Assembly (NCBI GenBank): GCA_902489645.1 | Contig: CABUAW010000003.1 | Span: forward strand, 1-64,000 | Direction of reading: 5' to 3' | From: an uncultured Lachnospiraceae bacterium | GTDB lineage: Bacteria; Bacillota; Clostridia; Lachnospirales; Lachnospiraceae | Length of the DNA: 64,000 nucleotides | In this document: positions 19,366 to 28,185 of the stretch, piece after piece | Layout: each line of letters starts with the position of its first letter | Numbering within the stretch: position 1 is the stretch's first letter | Notes under the pieces: model-generated | Told to the model about the DNA's origin: nothing | What the model saw: only the letters and a program-made list of their open reading frames with translations | Databases searched by the model: none | Position numbers and translations under genes: made by a program

Positions 19366-19442
19366 GTCGCTATAGCTCAGCTGGATAGAGCGACCGCCTC
19401 CTAAGCGGTAGGTCGGAGGTTCAAATCCTCTTAGCGACGCCA
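19366..19442 (+). tRNA. tRNA-Arg, anticodon CCT
   Basis: A complete cloverleaf. Acceptor GTCGCTA (19366-19372) pairs with TAGCGAC (19432-19438). The D arm is GCTC/GAGC. The anticodon loop CTCCTAA gives anticodon CCT (reads AGG). The T arm is GGAGG-TTCAAAT-CCTCT, with discriminator G and encoded CCA. It is a plausible integration site for the neighbouring tyrosine-integrase island. Confidence 0.96.
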
Positions 19443-19449
19443 ACAACTC

Positions 19450-19494
19450 CGCCGAAAACGTTGATTTTTTAAGGTTTTCGGCGTTTCTTATTTT
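19450..19494 (+). terminator. Terminator of tRNA-Arg
   Basis: A 10-bp stem CGCCGAAAAC (19450-19459) / GTTTTCGGCG (19474-19483) followed by TTTCTTATTTT. Confidence 0.8.
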
Positions 19495-19523
19495 CCGAGA
19501 GGATTTGAACTCATAGCAATGTA

Positions 19524-19640
19524 CGATTAGCAGGAGCGATTTTTGCTAATCGAATTTGACTATAAAGAAATCGAACTGTTAATTATCAGCACCGATTAGC
19601 TTGATAATGGTTAGCAAGAAATTCACGGATTTTGCTAATC
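19524..19640. repeat. Cluster of GATTAGC repeats, possible integrase arm-type sites
   Basis: Five copies of GATTAGC or a one-base variant lie in both orientations: CGATTAGC 19524-19531, its inverse GCTAATCG 19545-19552, CGATTAGC 19593-19600, GGTTAGC 19609-19615, and GCTAATC 19634-19640. They lie between the tRNA and the integrase remnant, where arm-binding sites of tyrosine recombinases would be expected. This stretch (19443-19774) has no other gene. Function is inferred. Confidence 0.55.
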
Positions 19641-19774
19641 AAAATAGCTTTCCTGTTAATTAAAAGGGCGAATGTTACCTGTTCAAATAGCTTTTTTCTG
19701 GTGTTATATAATTCCGTATGTTTGACGTATTGCCGTTTGTTTATATAATATAAAGAAAAAGGACGGTGATGTGA

Positions 19775-19960
19775 ATGAGAGAAAAAAACCATTTGTATGT
19801 GGATAGCAGCGAAAGAAGCATTTTATTACATAGCCTTTTAGAGTTAAAAAATTAACTTATACAACAAGGCAGATATACGGATTGCGTTGACGAACTTATT
19901 TTTAAGGTTATCCATGCACCTGTAAAAAAGTTAAGAGTAGAATTGGCAGATAGGAAATGA
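19775..19960 (+). pseudogene. Small mobile-element protein gene with a nonsense codon
   Basis: A 62-codon frame starting ATG at 19775 is interrupted by TAA at 19853-19855 (codon 27). Beyond the stop the same frame continues with a plausible ...LIQQGRYTDCVDELIFKV... and ends at TGA 19958. A Gln codon changed by one C-to-T transition would explain the break. It resembles short proteins carried just ahead of integrase genes in clostridial integrative elements (memory, not searched). GGACGGTGATG precedes the start. Confidence 0.5.
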
Positions 19961-20115
19961 TGTACGATAGGGAGTTTAAAGAATTGGTGAAGATAGCCGT
20001 AGAGAAGCTGAAAGATGAATCCGTGTTGGAACTGTTACAAAAGGAGGTGAGAAAGCATGGCATCAATCGTAAAGAGAAAAAACCGCTATTCCGTAGTTTA
20101 TTTTTATACAGATGA
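19960..20115 (+). CDS. Small hypothetical protein overlapping the integrase start
   Basis: A 51-residue frame beginning MYDREFKELVKIAVEKLKDE, with a charged helix. An adjacent ATG at 19957 is also possible. It overlaps the preceding broken gene and the first 59 bases of the integrase, a compact arrangement typical of integrase modules. Its last third is just the out-of-frame integrase start. It is not recognised and could be part of the excision control region. Confidence 0.35.
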   Translation: MYDREFKELVKIAVEKLKDESVLELLQKEVRKHGINRKEKKPLFRSLFLYR

Positions 20116-21294
20116 AAACGGTGTGAAAAGTCAGAAGTGGGAAACATTTGCCACCAATGCTGAAGTAAAAAAGAGTAAGGTGCAGGTAGAATTTGAGCAG
20201 GAAACAGGGACATTCATTGTCCCGACTGCAAGTATCGTCAGTAACCTGCTTGAAGAATATATGTTCATTTATGGAGTGAATACTTGGGCGATGTCAACTT
20301 ATAAAGTGAGAAGAGGTTTGATTTTCAATTATATCAATCCACTTATCGGAAATATGAAACTGGGGGAAGTGACACCGAGGATGATGAACAAATATTACCA
20401 GAACCTGCTGTCAGTCAAGACAAAGGTAGTCAATAACCGTAAGCCGATTCATGAATATCTTACAGCCCATACGGTAAGGGAAATTCACAAGATGCTTCGC
20501 AACGCCTTTAATCAAGGTGTAAGGTGGGAGCTGATGTCAAGAAATCCCGTACAAAATGCCACACTTCCGAAAGAGGAACACAAGGAGCGTGACATCTGGA
20601 CAGCGGAAACCTTATTCAAGGCATAGAGATCTGCGATGACGATAATCTGTCGTTGGCATTGAATCTTGCTTTTTCCTGTTTCCTGCGTATGGGGGAAATG
20701 CTCGGTCTGACTCGGGACTGCATCGACATTTCCGAAAACAGCATTAAGAACGATTGTGCTTATATTTTCGTCAATAAGGAGTTGCAGCATGTCAACCGTA
20801 ATGCTCTGGAACAGTTAGAGGAAAAGGGCGTTATATTCAAGTTCCCGCCTGCGGTAGAAAGCACACATACCTCTCTGATGCTGAAAGAGCCGAAAACAAA
20901 GATCCGTATCCGAAAGATATTCCTGCCTAAGACGGTTGCACAAATGCTCGTCAGCAGGAGTGAGGATATAGAAAAACTCAAAGAGCTGTTCGGGGATGAA
21001 TATATAGATTTTAATCTTGTATTCGCTTTATCCTGCGAAAGATCGGTTGAGAGGCAGGTTATCAATCGAGCATTGGCAAAACTCATTAAAGATAATGATT
21101 TACCGCCAGTCGTCTTTCACAGTTTCCGTCATTCGGGTATCACATGTAAGCTGAAGCTCAAAGGCGGCGATATGAAATCCGTGCAGGGCGATTCTGGGCA
21201 CGCACAGGTCAAAATGGTAGCCGATGTGTACTCCCACATCATAGACGATGACAGACGCATAAATGCACAGAGGTTTGAAGAACAGTTTTATTAG
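20057..21294 (+). pseudogene. Tyrosine recombinase/integrase, frameshifted
   Basis: Two pieces in different frames make one integrase. The N-terminal SAM-like core-binding part is 20057-20626. The catalytic part runs from about 20627 to 21294, with CFLRMGEMLGL (Arg), HSFRHSG (HxxR), DSGHAQ (His) and VYSHI (Tyr nucleophile). The frames rejoin perfectly if one T is restored near 20624 (GCA-TTA-GAG instead of GCATAGAG), so a single-base deletion broke it. All catalytic residues remain. AAAGGAGG precedes the start. It would have served the tRNA-Arg island. Confidence 0.85.
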
Positions 21295-21320
21295 AACAAA
21301 GCTGCCCCTGTTACGGAAAA

Positions 21321-21443
21321 ATGCAGGAAGAAACAAAGGAAGAAACAGTATCACAGACCGACCAAGAAATGCTGCTCAAGCTGCTTGCCAATCCAGAGAT
21401 GGCGGCATTGTTGAAATCGCTTGCTAAAAAATTGATATTATAA
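21321..21443 (+). CDS. Short ORF after the integrase, possibly its detached tail
   Basis: A 40-codon frame (MQEETKEETVSQ then LLKLLANPEMAALLKSLAKK) follows the integrase stop by 27 bases in another frame. The amphipathic LLKLLANPEMAALL end looks like a protein C-terminus. It may be the original end of the integrase displaced by a second frameshift, or a spurious frame. No ribosome binding site is seen. Confidence 0.3.
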   Translation: MQEETKEETVSQTDQEMLLKLLANPEMAALLKSLAKKLIL

Positions 21444-21521
21444 TATTTTTTTTCAAAGAAGTAGATTCATCTTGTAGGATAACAGAAATCTAAAGATGTT
21501 TTAGATAAGGTTGAACTACTC

Positions 21522-21566
21522 GAGTTGCTTATTTTTATATTTTAAAAGTAAGCAGCTCTTTTCGTT
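21522..21566 (+). terminator. Terminator between integrase remnant and XRE cassette
   Basis: GAGTTGCTTA (21522-21531) pairs with TAAGCAGCTC (21549-21558) with one G-T pair, then TTTTCGTTTT. The 372-base gap 21444-21815 holds this hairpin, AT-rich DNA and the operator-like repeats listed next; no gene is seen. Confidence 0.7.
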
Positions 21567-21716
21567 TTGTATGATTAATTAATTTTAGAAGAGAATTTTC
21601 CATTGACAGTTAAATTCAGTTATAACCATCTAGATAGGCATATTATTTTAATATATGAGGAATTCTATATGAACTCACATATCTTTAAATTTCTAGGAAA
21701 AAGTTTTCAAAAAAAC

Positions 21717-21809
21717 AACGCTATCAGATAAAGAGTAACGCCATTAGATACTGTATAATTATATTCATAATGAATATACTATTAGAGTAAGAGCAACGCT
21801 TCTAGAACG
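21717..21809. promoter_or_regulatory. Repeated AACGC...AGA motifs upstream of the XRE gene (putative operator)
   Basis: Three related 15-base units are CAACGCTATCAGATA (21717-21731), TAACGCCATTAGATA (21738-21752) and CAACGCTTCTAGAAC (21795-21809). The first two are exactly 21 bases apart, two helical turns. A TATAAT (21755-21760) and a TATACT (21776-21781) lie between units. Direct repeats around a promoter next to an XRE gene suggest autoregulation (inference). Confidence 0.5.
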
Positions 21810-21815
21810 GAAAAT

Positions 21816-22148
21816 ATGAGGAAAGTTGATGTGGGAATTGGATATAGAATTCAAAAATATAGGGAAAGAATAGGTTTAAAGCAGGAAGAATTAGCAGAAA
21901 AGGTAGATTTAAGTTGTAATTATCTTAGTGCTATTGAACGAGAAGTGAAAACTCCTAAATTAGATACATTGATACGTATTATTAATGCGTTGGGAGTATC
22001 TGCAGATATAATTATGGTAGATGTAATTGATGCTGGTGTAAGTGTGCAATGCACTCAACTGGAGAAAAGGTTGGAAAAACTCCCAATTAAAGAAAAAAAT
22101 AAGGCATTACATATATTAGATACCATAATTGAGGAATTAGAAAAATAA
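21816..22148 (+). CDS. XRE-family transcriptional regulator
   Basis: A 110-residue protein with a lambda-repressor-like helix-turn-helix at about 8-65 (GLKQEELAEKVDLSCNYLSA then IEREVKTPKLDTLIRI). A C-terminal helical tail ends EELEK, perhaps for dimerisation. It heads a tightly spaced AT-rich operon with the radical-SAM, 119-aa and HD genes, and probably controls it through the repeats just upstream. The layout recalls regulators of restriction-modification and defence islands. Confidence 0.85.
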   Translation: MRKVDVGIGYRIQKYRERIGLKQEELAEKVDLSCNYLSAIEREVKTPKLDTLIRIINALGVSADIIMVDVIDAGVSVQCTQLEKRLEKLPIKEKNKALHILDTIIEELEK

Positions 22149-22180
22149 GGAATATATGTTTTTGATTATGGAGTAGATGT

Positions 22181-23938
22181 ATGGATAAGAATAAAAGTAG
22201 AAGAAAATTTCCTAAGGGAATATTTTCTTATATAGTTATAGGCGTTTTGGGAGTTGGACTTATTATTTCGATAATTGTTTTGGAATATAAAAAGGATAAA
22301 CCCGACATATCTGTATTATGGCAGAATATTTTATTAAGTATTTTATGCTCAGTGGTTGCCTCTATATTTTTTATTTTAATTCAAAAAGTTTTTACACGTA
22401 ATGATAATAAAGAATTAGGCAAGCAACTTGAGATTATAGAAACAAGTTTAAGACGGCAAAATGAATTATATGATAGTGGAATTTTGAGTATCCATCCAAA
22501 AGCTCATTTTGATAAAGAAGCTGATTTTTGGAGAAACATAATAGATAATACGGACAATCGTTTAGATTTGATAGGGCATTCTCTCAGTAATTGGTTTAAA
22601 AACGAATACCGAGATATTTTCTGTGAAAAAATAATAAAAATGTTGGAACAAGAAAAGGAAGTTCGTATTATTTTATCGGCTAAAAAATTTGAACCTGAGC
22701 TTGTAAAACAGGCTTTTTTGAAAAAAATAAGTAAGAATTCACTTAATAAAGTAGAAAAAACGATTTTATATTTTTATGAGTTAGCAGAAAGAATTGATGA
22801 AAATAAAAAACAATTTTTAAAAGTGTATGTCACGGATTTAAAGGAGGTAACATATTTATATATAAGAACGGATTATCAATGTATTATCTCCCCATATATT
22901 CTTAGCCCCACAAATAATCAAAATAGTTTTTTGTTAGAATTACAATCAGGGACAGAATATGCGAAAACTTTTGAAGATGATTTTAATGATATGATAGAGA
23001 GATTGGAGTATATAAATCTGTCATTACAAAAATTAGAATTAACTAAAAATATGGAAATAGTACAGTATATCAAATGTGATAATAGATACGTTGGTAGTGA
23101 TTGGAATATAGAGAAAACAATAAAATTAGTATTCCAAGATGATAGTAGAAAGTATGAAGTTGGCTATTTTGAGCATTATTTCAATGATAGATTCATCAAA
23201 TCTGTGATTGAATTACCAATTAGTTATGGTTGTCCTTCTAAATGCAAGTTTTGTGCTTCTGCCGCAATTGATGATTTTTGTCAAATGAATGCAGATCAAA
23301 TGCAGAAATTATTTGAATACATTTATTTTAAAAAATTTTTGTATGAAAAAGATTATGTGTTATTAACCTTAACTGGGACTGGAGACTTATTTTTCAATGC
23401 TGAAAATGTTAGGGAATTCTTGCTACGATTGAGTACATATAAAAATTTATATGTTACATTGTCATCATGTTTATGGAATTTACAATTATTAAAAATGTTT
23501 GATCAGCTTTCTGATAAATTAAGGATAAGAAATATTCAACTTACCTATATAAGCAGTAAAGAGAATATTGTAAGGAATATAATACCGATTTATCGAGAGA
23601 GAAAAATTAACTTTGATGAAATAGTAAATTATATAAAATCTTCTAACAAACAGTATTATAGAATAAATTATATTTTAATTGAAGGGTTGAACGATACAAT
23701 AGAGGATTTTAATATTTTAAAAAATATCTTAATTGAGATAAAGGATAAAATTATAGTTCGGATTTCAAGACTAAATGAAACTAATTCTACAAAAAGAAAT
23801 AATTTACATCCAACAAGTATTGAAACCATGAAACAATTTAAGGAAGTTCTTTCTGAGGCAGGAATAAAAAGCTATATTTTTTACTCAGAGAAAAATGATA
23901 ATATGAATTGTGGACAATTAATTACAGAGAAAGAGTAG
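22181..23938 (+). CDS. Membrane-anchored RlmN/Cfr-like radical SAM protein
   Basis: A 585-residue fusion. Two membrane helices (about 15-36 and 46-68) precede a cytosolic domain (about 95-260) of unclear family, with HPKAHFDKEADFWRNII and VRIILSAKKF. A C-terminal radical-SAM domain carries the [4Fe-4S] motif CPSKCKFC (C351, C355, C358) and a glycine motif LTGTGDLFFN. A C-terminal CGQL has C577 in the position of the methyl-carrying Cys of RlmN and Cfr. The other catalytic Cys of RlmN (seven residues before the cluster) is Glu344 here. Codon use is AT-rich, unlike the core genome. Substrate is unknown. It is the second gene of the XRE operon. Confidence 0.75.
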   Translation: MDKNKSRRKFPKGIFSYIVIGVLGVGLIISIIVLEYKKDKPDISVLWQNILLSILCSVVASIFFILIQKVFTRNDNKELGKQLEIIETSLRRQNELYDSGILSIHPKAHFDKEADFWRNIIDNTDNRLDLIGHSLSNWFKNEYRDIFCEKIIKMLEQEKEVRIILSAKKFEPELVKQAFLKKISKNSLNKVEKTILYFYELAERIDENKKQFLKVYVTDLKEVTYLYIRTDYQCIISPYILSPTNNQNSFLLELQSGTEYAKTFEDDFNDMIERLEYINLSLQKLELTKNMEIVQYIKCDNRYVGSDWNIEKTIKLVFQDDSRKYEVGYFEHYFNDRFIKSVIELPISYGCPSKCKFCASAAIDDFCQMNADQMQKLFEYIYFKKFLYEKDYVLLTLTGTGDLFFNAENVREFLLRLSTYKNLYVTLSSCLWNLQLLKMFDQLSDKLRIRNIQLTYISSKENIVRNIIPIYRERKINFDEIVNYIKSSNKQYYRINYILIEGLNDTIEDFNILKNILIEIKDKIIVRISRLNETNSTKRNNLHPTSIETMKQFKEVLSEAGIKSYIFYSEKNDNMNCGQLITEKE

Positions 23939-23950
23939 GGATAATAGAAA

Positions 23951-24310
23951 ATGTGTACATTTATTGGCGTTGAGTGTTTAGCAGCAAATGCATTAATTGA
24001 ATTGTATGAAAATCAAATCAGAAATTTGAGTTTTAAGCAATTAGCAGATTATGGGTTGATGGTTGTTAATGCATATGAAGATGAAACTTCTGAAAAAGCA
24101 ATCTTTATTTTTAACCAAGAAAAAATACAAGGTTTAATACTTGACTACTCGAATTATTTCTCTGTTGAGATAATAGATGAAGAAAAATATATCTGTTTAA
24201 ATGAAGATGTAAATATTATTGAATTAAAAGAACGGTTTAGGTGGACTTTGTCATACGAGCTTTTAAAAGCTGTTAATCGAGTGCAAATTAGTGATGTTAT
24301 GTATGCATAA
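23951..24310 (+). CDS. Hypothetical protein in the radical-SAM/HD cassette
   Basis: A 119-residue soluble protein beginning MCTFIGVECLAANALIEL. No membrane segment or known motif is recognised. It is acidic and predicted alpha/beta. It lies 12 bases after the radical-SAM gene and 32 bases before the HD gene, so it is probably a dedicated component of the same system. Confidence 0.6.
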   Translation: MCTFIGVECLAANALIELYENQIRNLSFKQLADYGLMVVNAYEDETSEKAIFIFNQEKIQGLILDYSNYFSVEIIDEEKYICLNEDVNIIELKERFRWTLSYELLKAVNRVQISDVMYA

Positions 24311-24342
24311 AGTTTTAGTATAGATAAAATGAGGGAAGTGCA

Positions 24343-26112
24343 TTGGAGACAAAATTAATCAAAGATCCTATTCATGGTTATATAAAGATTAAGAAAGATT
24401 ATATTAAAAACATAATTGATTCCTGTGAATTTCAAAGATTACGAAATATTCGTCAAACTAGCTATGATAGTTTGTATCCAGGGTCATGCCATAATAGGTT
24501 TATACATTCTTTGGGAGTTTACTATTTAGGAGTCAAGGCATTTAAATCTTTGAAAAGGAATACAGAAGAACAAATTGAAGAAAAAAAGATAGAGCGTGCA
24601 ATAGGAAAATGGGAAACTTTAAGAAGCACATTTGAATTGGCATGTTTACTGCATGATATTGGACATACACCATTTTCTCACACTGGTGAAGATTTTCTTC
24701 TTTTACAAAAAGAAAATGATAAATATCAGATAATGCGAAGTTTCCCAAGAAAAGATATTTCTGAAATATATGTTTTATATAATGAACTTCTTAACACTCT
24801 TGAAAATAAACTAGATAAACAGGACTTTGAGAATTTTTTATTAGATTTTGCGGAAACTATCGAAGGCAGTTCATGTTATGTTAGTGGAAATAATGTGGCA
24901 AAACCTCATGAAATTATGAGTGTTATTATTGGTATTATTACATATGAGAATTATCTGTTTGCTCAAAATGTTGATGTAGATTTATTTAGTAGGATGATTT
25001 TAGGAATACGATATAAAGATGCATCAAAGTTGGAAAACGGAATAAAAAATTCGCTCATACAATTATTGAACTCGAGTATAATTGATGTTGACAGATTAGA
25101 TTATATCATGCGAGATATGCAGATGTCAGGATTTGAAGGTATGTCTATTGATATAGAACGTCTTCTTGAGAGTGTGATTCTGTTTTATGATATTCAAAAG
25201 CAAGAATATAAATTTGGATATAAAAAAAATGCATTAAGTACAATTGAAAATGTGATTGTTGCATATGATTCAGAGAGAAGATGGATTTAAAGTCATCCGG
25301 TTGTAATGTATGATTCATTTCTGGTGAAAAAGTGTATTGATGCTGTTGAAAAGCAATTTAAGGAAAAGGAGAATAATAATAGTATTTTTCAGAAAAAATC
25401 TTTAACAGCAGAAGGTATTCAATTAAATAATAATTTATGGTTAAAGTTAATGAATGATGGAGATATTTTGTTTTTGATGAAACAGATTAGTAATGATAAT
25501 CCAGACAAATTCTATGTTACTGAATATCTTTCAAGAGATAAAAGAAGAAGACCAATATGGAAATCAGAGTCAGAATTTCGTCTTATGTTGAGAGACCTTT
25601 CGCCAAAGCAACAGTCTATATTTATGGATACATTTACAGATTATGGGGGCAAAGATGATGAAAGTAGCATAGGTAGCACATTAAATAGTAAACGAATTGA
25701 AGAATTAGAGCATAATATTAAGATCTTAGAGGAGGATACTAGTTTAAGTCAGGAAGATTGCGATAACAAAAAGTTGATTATTCAAAGACAATTATTTTGG
25801 TTAAATAAACTTAAGGATTATTGCACAAAAAATGATATAAATTTTAACATACATAATCAACGGACAAAAGTTTTTGAAAGTAAGATGAATGAATTATCAG
25901 AAAAAGGTGTGGAAATTTGGTATAATCAATTCCAAAAATCCGAAAAAATTTCTGAAGTTCTTAACCTTTATGGAACAGAGAAAAAGAGAGAAGGAATTAA
26001 ATTATTTTATTTGTATATAAACAAATCCGATAATTTTTCACTTGAATCTTTTATGTGTTTTATAAAAGAAACTTTAAATGAATATGAGAATTTATATATT
26101 AGGAAACAATAA
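24343..26112 (+). pseudogene. SAMHD1/dNTPase-like HD phosphohydrolase, interrupted by an in-frame stop
   Basis: A 589-codon frame starts at TTG 24343 (GAGGGAAG upstream) with one in-frame TAA at 25288-25290. The reading continues unbroken in the same frame to 26112. The first 315 residues hold the HD core: DPIHGYIKI, RFIHSLGV (H55), LLHDIGHTPFSH (H104, D105) and VDRLDY (D250), matching the metal-binding set of SAMHD1-like dNTPases. The rest is a helical C-terminal region restarting at ATG 25306 with no ribosome binding site. A Gln-to-stop change is the simplest explanation. The truncated product keeps the whole active site and may be functional. Confidence 0.75.
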
Positions 26113-26358
26113 ATTATAAGAATGATATGTAACAATCAGCGGTAATTTTGGGATTATAATTTGTTGTTGCTATAAAATCGGACGATTAATAAAATTTATG
26201 ATCATAAGAGGGCAATCCCAATGCGGTTTGTCTTCTTTTTACATACTGCTCTTATTGAAAATCATCATCAATTATGTTATCATTTAGATAACGTCTTTGT
26301 GGGAGTTGATAGCGGGCAGACCACATAAGCTATTTAGGTTTTGATTGTGTCAATAGTT

Positions 26359-27687
26359 TTTCGCAAATTTAATTCCTGCCATTTGGTAACCGGAAGTCAG
26401 CCGGCTATGATATCAGACACCAGATCTTCCTCTGATTTTGTGAGGTGATCCATGTTCATGTAACGTTTGGTTTCCCATTGGGTTCCAGCCACATGACGCA
26501 GTCTGGCACATACAAGCATCAGAGCGCTCTGCCCGTCTGGAAAAGCGCCGATTGCCTTGGTTCGACGTTTGATCTCACGGTTTAGTCGCTCGATAGTATT
26601 ATTGGTCCGGATTCTGGTCCAATGCTGTGTGGGAAAATCCATGTATGTCAGCGTTTCCTCAATACCATCCCGAAGCTTTTTAGCAGCAGAGCCAAGCTTC
26701 ATTTCCTGTAGCTTTTCTGCAACCTGAGCTGCCTTTTCCCGGGCAGCTTCTTTGCTTTCCTGGGCATGGATGGCCTTCAGCATCATAGCTACGGTTTTCA
26801 TCTTATTGCGTGGTGTAACAGAGAAAATATTTCGATAAAAGTGTACCGTACACCGTTGATAACGGGCATCCGGAAAACCTCCGGTATGGTTTCCAGCATA
26901 CCAAGATTTTTGTCGCCAATGATGAGCCGGACTCCTGTAAGGCCGCGTTCTTTAAGCCATACAAAAAAAGAACGCCAGCTTTCTTTATCCTCTTTCATGC
27001 CTTCGGCAGCGCCAATGATCTCGCGGCAGCCGTCATTGCTGACACCGATTGCAACAAGAATGGAAACATTTTGGATCTCACCGCCCCAGCTTCGTTTCAA
27101 ATATACACCATCTACATAGACATATGGATAAGTGCCGGATAATGGTCTGGTACGCCATGTTTCAATATGTTCATAGGCCTTTTTGTTAAGGTTGCTGATT
27201 GTACCAGGAGATACTTTTGTACCCCATAGAGCCTCTGTGATATCCTCCACACGGCGGACAGAAACACCGGCCAGATACATTTCTATGAGGGCTTCTTCAA
27301 CAGAAGATTCCCTGCGGCGGTAACGTTCGATAATGGCAGTTTCAAAAGGAACTCCTTTCAGTTTTGGAACTTTTAGTTCCACATCTCCGGCAGTAGTTTG
27401 GAAATTTCGTTTATAATGACCGGAACGGTAGCCCTGGCGTTCTGAGGAACGCTCATACTTCTGAGCATTCACAAGCTCATCAGCTTCTTTATCGAGCAGG
27501 GCATTCAAAGTTTCTTCCACGCTGCTGCGGACAAGATCCTTTAAATCGTGCTTTATTAAATCTTCATTGAGTTGTATAATGTTATCAGACATGGTTCTAT
27601 ACCTCCTATGGTGAATTTTGTGTGGTAACTTTATTCTACCAAACGGTTATAGACCATGTCTATTTTTATAAAATTGAATTTGCGAAA
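26359..27687 (-). mobile_element. IS256-family insertion sequence
   Basis: An element of about 1.33 kb with related ends: TTTCGCAAATTTAATT at 26359-26374 and, inverted, AATTGAATTTGCGAAA at 27672-27687 (one mismatch). It encodes a single IS256-type transposase reading leftward, now frameshifted. No convincing target duplication is seen, so the exact ends are approximate. It sits at the end of the HD cassette in the accessory island. Confidence 0.8.
26397..27592 (-). pseudogene. IS256-family (mutator-type) transposase, frameshifted
   Basis: Two overlapping frames, 26798-27592 (264 aa) and 26397-26801 (134 aa), together match one transposase of about 400 residues. The break lies near 26872. Restoring one C (TTCCCGGATG rather than TTCCGGATG on the coding strand) rejoins the frames through ...RCTVHFYRNIF... 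into KMKTVAMMLK. DDE-type residues are visible: YVDGVYLK (Asp), LIIGDKNLGM (Asp) and NNTIERLNREIKRR (Glu). An AGGAGG-like site precedes the ATG. Confidence 0.85.
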
Positions 27688-27712
27688 TTAATTATACGTT
27701 ATCGTAAAAATT

Positions 27713-27838
27713 ATGCCAATTGAAAAGGTGAGAGTTGCAACAGTATGTGAATTATTGCCTGTTGCCGAAAGTAGTAATCAAAAAACAATTGATGAAGGCA
27801 GTTATAGGTCGGTACGAAATAATATTCGTGGTTCGTAA
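27713..27838 (+). pseudogene. Short remnant ORF beside the IS
   Basis: A 41-codon frame beginning MPIEKVRVATVCELLPVAES. It looks protein-like but no family is recognised. It lies just outside the IS256 right end and is probably a leftover of a gene cut by the insertion. Confidence 0.25.
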
Positions 27839-27921
27839 ACGTTAGTTATTTAAAGATTATGGCTATCTCCATAGAAAAATGTAGGATATACTGTAGAAGC
27901 GAACAATGAGTATACATAAAA

Positions 27922-28068
27922 CTTGAGATTACGATTATTGTTCGTAATCAACAGCTTATGATAGATAGTGATTTGGCAATGCTGTATCAAGTAGAAACTA
28001 AACGATTAAATGAAGCAGTAAAACGTAATATTTCACGATTTCCGGAAAGATTCCGATTTATCAGTTAA
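27922..28068 (+). pseudogene. ORF6N-domain protein fragment
   Basis: A 48-codon segment reading LEITIIVRNQQLMIDSDLA then MLYQVETKRLNEAVKRN and ending RFPERFRFIS before a stop. This is the start of an ORF6N (phage anti-repressor-like DNA-binding) domain, normally followed by tens to hundreds of residues. An in-frame ATG is at 27958. It is a truncated relic of a prophage or mobile-element gene. Confidence 0.65.
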
Positions 28069-28185
28069 ACCCTCTAAAAACGCTGCATTTTCAAGGCGTT
28101 TTGTCTGTTTTGTGTTCCAACCTTATGTATTTTCCCCTGTTTTTGCCCTTGCGAGCCGAAACAAGGGCAATACTTTGACAGTAAT

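Noticed and set aside
26340..27700. Target-site duplication flanking the IS256 element
   Set aside because: The bases next to the two inverted ends do not match each other, so no duplication can be claimed.
28137..28170. Hairpin TTGCCCTTG/CAAGGGCAA as terminator of the ankyrin gene
   Set aside because: There is no T tract on the minus strand after the stem, so termination there is not supported.
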